From contig JAISUQ010000186.1 in the NCBI GenBank assembly GCA_031272005.1, positions 1 to 29,778 of the forward strand: a stretch of DNA of 29,778 nucleotides, given 5' to 3'. Origin of the DNA: Coriobacteriales bacterium. Lineage in GTDB: Bacteria > Actinomycetota > Coriobacteriia > Coriobacteriales > UBA8131. Made by a program: the position numbers and the translations under genes. Position 1 is the first letter of the stretch, and the number at the start of each line of letters is the position of its first letter. Below, one piece after another: positions 16,797 to 24,400 of this stretch. The notes beneath the pieces are model-generated. The model saw only the letters and a program-made list of their open reading frames with translations. It was not told where the DNA came from and made no database searches.

Positions 16797-18044
16797 ATGA
16801 CCCTCCTGGACAAACTCAACGAGCCCCAGACCTGGCAGGACTTCCTGGCTCACAAACGGGCCGGCGGCCACTGGTCGAGGCGCGAGGATGCTGCCCTGGA
16901 GGAGTTCGTCAACCAGGCCGGCTGGCGAGCGGTCACCGCTGCGATCTTCTCCGCAGACCCACAACCCCTGGGGTTGCCCAGCCGCAAGTTGGTGAATAAG
17001 CTCGGCGGCCGCAAGCGGGTGGTCTACACCTTTCCCGCTGCCCAGACCTGGGTGCTCAAGCTGCTGGCATACTTGCTATATTGCTATGATGATGTTCATT
17101 CTCCACTCTGCTATTCCTTTCGCCAGGGTACCGGCGCGCATGCGGCCATCCGCCAGCTGGTACGCACGCCGGACATCGACTCCATGTGGTGTTACAAGCT
17201 GGACGTCAGCGACTACTTCAACAGCATCAACGTCGCCCGCCTGCTGCCCATGCTGGCCCGGATACTGGTTGACGACCAGCCCCTGCTGGCATTTTTTCAG
17301 CGCCTGCTGCCAGCCTGCGCGCCAGGCGCTGAGGAGGCCGTAGGTGTGCTGCCCGGCACACCTACGGCACCGTTTTTGGCCAACGTCTACCTCGGCGGGC
17401 TGGATCGCCATTTCGAAGCTACGGGGCTGCCCTACGCCCGCTACTCCGACGATATCATCCTCTTTGCTCCCACGCGCTCGGCAATCCAGGAGCAGCGCGG
17501 CTTCATCCACGATTTCCTGGAGCAGATGGGGCTGGAGGTCAATGCGGCCAAGGAGCACCTGTTGGCGCCGGGTGAGGCCTGGGAGTTTCTGGGGGTCAGC
17601 TACCGAATGGGCACCGTGGACCTCTCGCAAGCCACGCGCCAGAAGCTGAAGGGTAAGATCCGCCGCAAGGCCCGGGCGCTGCGCCGCTGGATGCTGCGCA
17701 AACAGGCCCAGCCGGAGCACGCCATGAAGGTGATGATCCGCGTCTTCAACCAGCGCTTCTTCGACAACCCCCGCCCGGATGAGCTGACCTGGGCCCGCTG
17801 GTTCTTCCCACTGTTGACCAGCGACGCTGGTCTGCGGGAGATGGATGCCCATCTCCAGCGTTATATCCGCTATATCCCCACCGGCCGTCACAACGCCGCC
17901 AACTACCGGGTGAGCTACGCCACCCTCAAACGCCTCGGCTACCGCAGCCTGGTCCACGAATGGCACAACAGAGGTCAAACAGGGGGAGAGGGTGTCAAGG
18001 GGGGCGGTTCTCCTGGTCTGCCTGTTACATCCGCTCGGCCTTGA
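16797..18044 (+). CDS. Stand-alone reverse transcriptase (YSDD type, class unassigned)
   Basis: The 415-residue protein carries the RT core in order: RKRVVYTFP (72-80), YSFRQGTGAHAAI (107-118), the catalytic Asp in YKLDVSDYFNSI (133-144, D136), GTPTAPFLANVYL (187-199), ARYSDDIILFA (214-224) with the two metal-binding aspartates D218-D219, GLEVNAAKE (245-253) and WEFLGVSY (262-269). A basic helical thumb-like region covers ~275-390. There is no maturase-linked HNH endonuclease, integrase or protease domain. The motifs look closer to group II-like RTs than to retron or DGR enzymes, and the YADD signature is replaced by YSDD. GGAAGG lies about 10 nt upstream of the ATG. Residues after ~391 are Gly-rich and partly encoded by a duplicated copy of the argS terminus, so the original C-terminus may be altered. 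It probably works on the adjacent structured RNA. Confidence 0.93.
   Translation: MTLLDKLNEPQTWQDFLAHKRAGGHWSRREDAALEEFVNQAGWRAVTAAIFSADPQPLGLPSRKLVNKLGGRKRVVYTFPAAQTWVLKLLAYLLYCYDDVHSPLCYSFRQGTGAHAAIRQLVRTPDIDSMWCYKLDVSDYFNSINVARLLPMLARILVDDQPLLAFFQRLLPACAPGAEEAVGVLPGTPTAPFLANVYLGGLDRHFEATGLPYARYSDDIILFAPTRSAIQEQRGFIHDFLEQMGLEVNAAKEHLLAPGEAWEFLGVSYRMGTVDLSQATRQKLKGKIRRKARALRRWMLRKQAQPEHAMKVMIRVFNQRFFDNPRPDELTWARWFFPLLTSDAGLREMDAHLQRYIRYIPTGRHNAANYRVSYATLKRLGYRSLVHEWHNRGQTGGEGVKGGGSPGLPVTSARP
18003..18038. repeat. 36-bp direct repeat, copy 1 (inside RT 3' end)
   Basis: This 36-bp segment is identical to 18076-18111. In the RT frame it encodes the last residues before the stop (about GGSPGLPVTSAR). 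On the minus strand it contains a copy of the last codons and TAA of argS plus 21 nt of its 3' flank. The copies are 73 bp apart, separated by 37 unique bases. Confidence 0.9.
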
Positions 18045-18075
18045 AGTGGGCGGTAAGCTGATGGCATCAACGGCT

Positions 18076-18111
18076 GGCGGTTCTCCTGGTCTGCCTGTTA
18101 CATCCGCTCGG
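18076..18111. repeat. 36-bp direct repeat, copy 2 (argS 3' end)
   Basis: This is the presumed original copy, because it includes the genuine C-terminal codons and TAA of argS. Its perfect identity to copy 1 suggests a recent duplication, for example a long target-site duplication or an attachment-site-like event accompanying arrival of the RT locus. Confidence 0.9.
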
Positions 18112-19861
18112 GGGCGCTGACGCCAATCAGGCTCAAGGTCAGGGCCAGGACGTTGCGGGTGGCCTGGACCAGGTAGAGACGGGCGGCGGTGAGGGCTGCA
18201 GCGTCTGTGAGCACCTGGCAGCGGGTGTAGAAGGAGTGGAAGGCGGTGGCCAGCTGTTCGGCGTAGTGCGTCAGGCGGAAGGGTGCCAGGTCGGCGGCTG
18301 CGCCTTCGACGACCTCGGCCAGACGGGCGAACTCCCGGGCCAGGTCGAGTTCGGCCGGGTGGGTGAGCAGGGTCAGGTCGGCCTGGGCCATGGCTGCGGC
18401 GCTGATGCCGCCAGCGACCGCCGGCACAACCCCTCCACCGCTGGCCAGCGCGTCTGGCTGGTCGAGCGGTTCGTCATTGGTACCAACCCCGGCGCCATCA
18501 GCGCTGCCGGCCTGGGCTTTGCGCAGGATGGAGCAGATGCGGGCGTGGGCGTACTGCACGTAGTAGACGGGATTGGAGGCATCCTGCCTGGTAGCGGCTT
18601 CGATGTCGAAGTCCAGGGCCTGGTCGGAGGAGCGGGCCAGCATCAGATACTTGGTGGCATCCGGACCCACCTCCTCAATCAACTCCTCAAAGGTCACCAT
18701 CTCACCGGTGCGCTTGCTCATCCGCACCGCCTCGCCGCCGCGATACAGATTGACCAGCTGACCCAGCACGATGGTCAGCTTGCCGCTGTGCCCCAGCGCC
18801 GTACAGGCTGCCTGCATGCGGGGGATATAGCCATGGTGGTCGGCTCCCCAGATGTTGATCAGGAATTCGCTGCCGCGGCCAAATTTGCTTAAATGATAAG
18901 CAATATCCGGGGCGAAATAGGTGTAGTCGCCGTCGGCCTTGACCAGCACACGGTCCTTGTCGTCGCCGAAATCGGTGCTGCGGAACCAGGTGGCGCCTTC
19001 GTGCTCGTAGAGGTAGCCGCCACGTTGGAGTTCGGCCAGCATCGTCTCGATCGCCGAATGGCCATCAGCCCGGGGCTGATAGAGTTCACGCTCCGAGTAC
19101 CAGACATGGAAAGGTACGCCGATGCGCTCACAGAGCGCCTGCATCCGCCCGAGCATCAGCTGGTAGCCGCGCTCGCGGAATTCAGAGCTGGCAGGCAAAC
19201 TTGCGCCCGAGCCGTCTGCGGCCAGCAGCTCCTGGGCCAGCTCGATGACGTACTGGCCGCCGTAGAGGCCTTCATCCTCCGGCCAGGGCAAATCCTCACC
19301 TTGCAGCTGACGGTAGCGGATCTCTATCGAGCGGCCGAACTTATCCATCTGGCTTCCGGCATCGTTGATGTAGAACTCCCGGGTGACCTGCCAGCCGGCG
19401 TGCTCCAGGACGTTGCACATGGCGTTGCCCAGCGCAGCCCAGCGGCCGTGCCCGACGTGCATCGGCCCGGTGGGATTGGCGGAGATGAACTCGACGTTGA
19501 CCGTGCGCCCGGCGCCAACGTTGAGACGGGCGAAGTCCGGGCCCTGCTCCCAGGCTTCCCGCACCACCTGCTGCAGGGCAGCCGGCGACAGCCGCAGGTT
19601 GATGAAACCCGGACCGGCAACCTCCACGCTGGAGACCAGCTCACTGGTCTGGATACGGGCGGCGATGACCTGGGCAATCTCGCGGGGATTGCGGCCCAAC
19701 TCTTTGGCCAGCTTGAGGGCGATGGTGCAGGCCCAGTCGCCGTGCTCGGGGTCGCGCGGGCGCTCCAGGGCGGCTTCGGGAGTGTAATCCAGGGCCAACT
19801 CCCCCGCTTCGATGGCGGCGGCGATGGCCTGCGAGACGATTTGCTCGATGTTATTGCGCAT
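18098..19861 (-). CDS. argS: Arginyl-tRNA synthetase
   Basis: ArgS charges tRNA-Arg with arginine using ATP. The 587 residues show an N-terminal Arg-tRNA-synthetase-type domain (~1-95), the class I HIGH-like motif as HVGH within ANPTGPMHVGHGR (128-140), a KMSKS-equivalent RMSKRTG (380-386) and a C-terminal DALR-type anticodon-binding domain starting around VYYVQYAHARICSIL (432-446). Within that domain, ~450-492 is an Ala/Gly-rich, low-complexity insert that probably forms an external loop. The ATG at 19861 has AGGA 6-7 nt upstream. The gene converges on the RT gene, and its last codons lie inside the 36-bp repeat. It is divergent from the nfeD-like gene. Confidence 0.97.
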   Translation of the reverse strand: MRNNIEQIVSQAIAAAIEAGELALDYTPEAALERPRDPEHGDWACTIALKLAKELGRNPREIAQVIAARIQTSELVSSVEVAGPGFINLRLSPAALQQVVREAWEQGPDFARLNVGAGRTVNVEFISANPTGPMHVGHGRWAALGNAMCNVLEHAGWQVTREFYINDAGSQMDKFGRSIEIRYRQLQGEDLPWPEDEGLYGGQYVIELAQELLAADGSGASLPASSEFRERGYQLMLGRMQALCERIGVPFHVWYSERELYQPRADGHSAIETMLAELQRGGYLYEHEGATWFRSTDFGDDKDRVLVKADGDYTYFAPDIAYHLSKFGRGSEFLINIWGADHHGYIPRMQAACTALGHSGKLTIVLGQLVNLYRGGEAVRMSKRTGEMVTFEELIEEVGPDATKYLMLARSSDQALDFDIEAATRQDASNPVYYVQYAHARICSILRKAQAGSADGAGVGTNDEPLDQPDALASGGGVVPAVAGGISAAAMAQADLTLLTHPAELDLAREFARLAEVVEGAAADLAPFRLTHYAEQLATAFHSFYTRCQVLTDAAALTAARLYLVQATRNVLALTLSLIGVSAPERM

Positions 19862-19912
19862 TGTTGTCCTGTCTGAGTCTGAAAAGTAACCTGAATGAAA
19901 AGCAAATTATAG

Positions 19913-19941
19913 CTGATAGGCACGAGCTTATCTGGCATAAT
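19913..19941 (+). promoter_or_regulatory. Probable promoter of the NfeD/SPFH genes
   Basis: CTGATA (19913-19918, 4/6 to TTGACA) and CATAAT (19936-19941, 5/6 to TATAAT) are separated by the optimal 17 nt. The position, about 30 bp before the nfeD-like ATG and in the divergent gap with argS, fits a housekeeping-sigma promoter. Confidence 0.55.
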
Positions 19942-19969
19942 GGAGAGACGAACACTCTAAGGGGGTTTT

Positions 19970-20398
19970 ATGCCTTGGTTCTGGATATGGGTGGTGCTGG
20001 CCGCCGCCCTGTATATCGGCGAGATGCTGACTGTCACCTTCTTCATGCTGCCCTTTGCCGTCGGCGCCACGGTTGCGGCCATCTCTGCAGCCCTGGCTGC
20101 GCCGGTCTGGCTACAGTGGCTGCTGTTTGTGCTGGTGTCGGTGTTGGCACTGGTTCTGCTGCGGCCGGTAGCCCGGCGGGTGACCAAAAACCAGCCGGAG
20201 CGCAGCGGCGTGGACCGGCTGTTGGGCATGACCGGACACATCATCGAGGGCAACGCGCCTTCCGGCGAGGCCCGGGCCCGGGTGGATCGCGAAATCTGGA
20301 ACGTCACCGTGGAGGATGACGCGCAGCTGGCCGTGGGCCAGCATGTCAAGGTGATTCGCGTAGACGGTACGCATCTGGTAGTGCGACCGGTAAGCTGA
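19970..20398 (+). CDS. NfeD-like membrane protein
   Basis: The 142-residue protein has two to three hydrophobic segments between about residues 3 and 64 and then a soluble beta-rich OB-fold-like domain (~80-142; GMTGHIIEG, GQHVKVIRVDGTHLVVRP). This is the architecture of short NfeD family proteins, integral membrane partners of SPFH/stomatin proteins with a role in membrane organisation and stress response. AAGGGGG precedes the ATG. The next gene encodes an SPFH protein 43 bp downstream, the classic NfeD-stomatin pairing, so both are probably one transcript. The protease domain found in long NfeD proteins is absent, as usual for the short form. Confidence 0.9.
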   Translation: MPWFWIWVVLAAALYIGEMLTVTFFMLPFAVGATVAAISAALAAPVWLQWLLFVLVSVLALVLLRPVARRVTKNQPERSGVDRLLGMTGHIIEGNAPSGEARARVDREIWNVTVEDDAQLAVGQHVKVIRVDGTHLVVRPVS

Positions 20399-20441
20399 CT
20401 GTGCGACAGGTCAACGAAACGACGAGAACGAGAGGATAAGC

Positions 20442-21380
20442 ATGGACGACTTCTTGGGAATTCTGGTAGGGCCGACGATTGTCTTCGTCATCCTGATCAT
20501 CGTGGTGTTGGTCTATGCCATCCGCTCGGTGCGCATCATCCGCCCGTACGAGAAGGGCGTGGTCGAGCGGCTGGGTAAGTTCCAGCGGGTCTGGGAGCCG
20601 GGCTTGCACCTGCTGGTGCCGTTCATCGACCGGGTGACCAAGGTCGACATGCGCGAGAATGTGGTCGATGTGCCACCCCAGGAAGTCATCACCAAGGACA
20701 ACGTGGCCGTGACCGTGGACGCCGTGGTCTACTACGAGGCCACCGACCCCTTCAAGCTGATCTACAACGTCACCAACTTCTACCTGGCCGCCACCAAGCT
20801 GGCCCAGACCAACCTGCGTAACGTGGTTGGCGAGATGCAGCTGGACGAGTCGCTGACCAGCCGGGAGAAGATCAACATCACCCTGCGGGACATCCTGGAT
20901 GAGGCCACCGACAAGTGGGGCGTGCGCGTGGTGCGCGTCGAGCTGCAGCGCATCGAGCCGCCGGCGGATGTCACCCAGGCCATGCACCGCCAGATGAAGG
21001 CCGAGCGCGACCGCCGCGCCATGATCCTGGAGGCCGAGGGCGACAAGGCCGCCGCCATCGCCCGGGCCGAGGGCTCCAAGCAAAGCGCCATCCTGGAGGC
21101 CGAGGGCAAGGCCAACGCCATCAAGGAGATCGCCGAGGCCGAGCGGCAGCAGAAGATCCTCATCGCCGACGGCGAGGCCCAGGCCATCAAGAACGTCTTC
21201 GGGGCCATCCACGACGGCGACCCCACCAACGACCTGTTGGCTGTGCGCTATCTGGAGACCCTCAAATACGTTGCCAACGGCAACGCCACCAAGATCTTCA
21301 TGCCTCTGGAGTTGCAGGGCATGGCCAGCGCCGTTGGGGCTATCGGCGAAGTGTTCGCCAGCACGCAGGATAAGAAGTAG
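20442..21380 (+). CDS. SPFH/band 7 (stomatin/paraslipin-like) protein
   Basis: The 312-residue product starts with one membrane segment (~7-27), followed by the SPFH domain: IIRPYEKGVVERLGKF, PGLHLLVPFIDRV, DVPPQEVITKDNV and VTVDAVVYYEATD. An Ala/Glu-rich coiled coil follows at ~185-255 with repeated EAEG and RAEG units, then a short conserved C-terminus. Such proteins oligomerise on the inner face of the membrane into scaffold-like microdomains and often work with an NfeD partner, which is encoded just upstream. GAGAGGATAAGC precedes the ATG. All parts of the family are intact. It resembles QmcA-type slipins rather than HflK or HflC, since there is no long hydrophilic N-terminus. Confidence 0.95.
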   Translation: MDDFLGILVGPTIVFVILIIVVLVYAIRSVRIIRPYEKGVVERLGKFQRVWEPGLHLLVPFIDRVTKVDMRENVVDVPPQEVITKDNVAVTVDAVVYYEATDPFKLIYNVTNFYLAATKLAQTNLRNVVGEMQLDESLTSREKINITLRDILDEATDKWGVRVVRVELQRIEPPADVTQAMHRQMKAERDRRAMILEAEGDKAAAIARAEGSKQSAILEAEGKANAIKEIAEAERQQKILIADGEAQAIKNVFGAIHDGDPTNDLLAVRYLETLKYVANGNATKIFMPLELQGMASAVGAIGEVFASTQDKK

Positions 21381-21481
21381 TGTCGGAAGTAGTATTGCAA
21401 CGATCAGGCGGATCGGGAAATCAGGAGAGAGGGAGGTCGCGTATCGAAAAATAGAGCACTACCTGCAAGGAAAGGGGCGTT

Positions 21482-24400
21482 ATGCGCAAGCAGAATACCG
21501 GGCAAGGAACGAAGAAATCACTTGCATTATTATTAGCTATCATTCTAACAATACAGATGTTGTTGTTCGCTTGGCCAGCTGTGGCTGAAGAGCACAACAG
21601 CGAAGCGCAATCCGCAGATGAGACGGCCCAAGCTGTCGAAGCTGTGTCTGGGACATCAACCGGGGTTGCTCCCGGGGTTGCTCCTGGAGTAGCTTCTGCG
21701 GCTGCTCCAGAGGCTGCTTCCGAAGCTGCTTCCGAGGTTGAATCGGCCGCTGCTGCGGATACCGCCACCGCGCAAACCACTGAAGTCGAAGCGGGGCGCA
21801 ACGCTGAGGAGATCCTGGGCCTGGGAGCGGACAGCGAAGATGCGGCCACTCTCCAGACTGAAGATGCAGCCGGGATAGCCAGCGGCAACGATACCGAGGC
21901 CGCTGCCGAAACCGAAGCTGCCGCACTCGACACTTTGGCTACCGGCACCGGCAATAACGTCCGCAGCTACCTGGCCGCCGCCGGCTTCAATCCGGAGATC
22001 ATCACCGTGCCCGGCAGCCTGCAGCTGAGCTTCCAGGATAAGAACGGCACGGCCATCATTTATCCGCCCGCTTCGCCGGATGCGCCGCAGGTCACCGTGG
22101 GCTCGAAGATCAACTTCCGCATCGGGTTGTCTGTGCCGGATGACATCACCCCCCAGATCAAGGCCGGCGACTACTATGACATCACGCTGCCAGACAACAT
22201 CGCCATCAACCAGGGGGTCAGCAACGTGCCGATGTACAGTCCGGAGCAGAGCGACGACTCGGGGCTGCTCTATGGGCACTTTGACGTCGTGCCCGGCAAT
22301 GCGGCCACAGGCACTCCAGCCAAGGTACATATAGTCTTCACCGACGGCATCACCGGCAAGAGCGGCGTCCACGGCTCGCTGTTCTTCCAGGGCAACTTCA
22401 ACCCCGACACGCTCGACCAGCCGGGCAGTACCACCATCCAGATCCCCCAGGAGAGCAACCTCGTCGCCACCGTCAACCTCAAGCCGCAGACCTCCAGCAA
22501 CATCGAGAAGAGCGGCACGCCCAACCGCACCAACAGCCCCACCGAGATCACCTGGACGGTGGTAGCCAACCGCTCGCTGCGTGATGTGCACAACATCACC
22601 ATCACCGACGAGTTTCCGCACTACATCCAGACCACAAACATCGAGAACACCACGGTTGTCCAGCGGGTGGATGTCGATCTCTACGGCGAGATTACCGGTG
22701 TGGCGGAGACCCTGACACCGGGCCCGGCGGACGGCCAGTACAGCATCGACGCGGATGGCACCGTGGTTATCCACGGCAGCACGCCTTATGCCTACCGGGT
22801 GATCTACACCACCCCGATTGACACCGACGCCATCACCCAGACCGGCGGCAGCTACTCCTTTACCAACAAAGCCTCCCTGGCCTCTGATGAGATCAACGAA
22901 CCTGTCCATGCCACGGCCACCGTCAAGGCCAACTACGGCAAGAAGCTGGAGAAGCTGGCCACCGGGCAAACCACCGAGACGGTGCCCGGGCACTCACCGA
23001 TGCATCGCCCGGTATATAACTTCGCGATTCGCTATAACTACAACGAAGGCGAGATTCCTGAAGCGGATAATTACGTCGACGACATCTATGACCCGGCAGC
23101 CGCCGGCGAGTCGGTAAGCCAGGCCGGCAACATGGGCTTTGACGCCAGCAGCCTGGTGGTCTATCAGGTCTACTACGACGCCAACGGCAACCCCCAGCGC
23201 GGCGCGGTCATCCCGGCGGCCGGCAACTATACGCTGGATACCTCCAACCCCGGGCGCTTCCGGGTCCAATTCATCGGCGACAACCAGGGGCAGGCCTATC
23301 TCCTCACCTACTCCTGCCATGCCACCGGCGATACGGCCTATGCCGATAACTCGCAATACATCAGCAGCAACTATACCGTACGCAACACCGCCACCATCGG
23401 CGGCAACAACCCGCCGTCGTCCTCGGTGACCACCACGGTGCGCCAACAGGGCATCGTCAAGAAGCTGGTGGCCAGCGATGAGGCGGCCAAGGTGCTGACC
23501 TGGCAGGTCGACCTCAACGAGCTGCGTTACGCAACCGACGATTTGACCTTCACCGACACCCTGACCCCCGGTAACGGCGCCCATTGGATCATCCTCGGCA
23601 ACGTACCAACCGCCGGCCCGCCGGTGATCAAGGACGTCAGCACATCTCCGCAAAAGACACTGGTCCTGAATACCGACTACACCATCGAGACCATGGGCAA
23701 CCCCCAGGTGGTGACGATCCGCTTCATCGGCAGCTACTCACACGACATGACCCACCAGCTGCGCCTGACCTACAGTACCGGCTATGATGTGGAGAACGAG
23801 CCGACCGGCACCAAGGTCGCCAACAGCGCCGAGGCCTCCTGGAGCACCGATGGTACGCCCTACAGCGCGCACAGCAGCGCCTCCTTTACCCCCAATGTCT
23901 CCGACAACAGCAACGGCTTCAAGCAGGGCTCGTACAATCCGACGACCAGGACCATCACCTGGGACGTCTATCTCGGCTATGCCGAGACCCCGCTGAAGAA
24001 TGGCGTGTTCACCGACCAGATCATCTCCCCCTCAGCCACTGCCATTCAGACCTATGTGCCCGAGTCGCTGCATATCTATCACTACACGATCACCAACGGC
24101 GACCCGGCTGTGGTCAAGGGCAAGGAGGCCACGCCGGCGGAGTACGCCAGCTTTGCCATCACCGACCCGTCGGCGGCCAATGACAACACCATTACGGTGC
24201 GCTTCCCAGACATCGCCACGCCCGAGGATGGCGATGACGGCAACCTCTACATGATTGAGTACCAGACCTCGCTGGCCGGCTCGGAGGTGGCTGCCGAATA
24301 CACCAACACGGCGCACTTCCACAACGACAACTCCACCGACCACGACCTCACGGCCTCGGTGACGCCACCCTACGGTGGCCAGCTGGCGGATAAGAGCGGC

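Noticed and set aside
17980..18010. G-quadruplex near the RT stop
   Set aside because: Only three clear G runs are present with uneven spacing; a fourth requires splitting a single run.
16628..18044. A classical retron
   Set aside because: The outer stem and position fit, but the RT motifs look group II-like and the expected msr-msd features and retron effector types are not recognisable. It remains an analogy only.
16554..18097. A group II intron with its encoded maturase
   Set aside because: No domain V-like hairpin or intron boundary motif is seen after the ORF, the protein lacks an HNH domain, and no interrupted exon gene is evident.
18003..18111. Two 36-bp repeats with a 37-bp spacer, the dimensions of a CRISPR unit
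   Set aside because: Only two copies exist, one is the coding end of argS, the repeat is not CRISPR-like in structure, and no cas gene is present.
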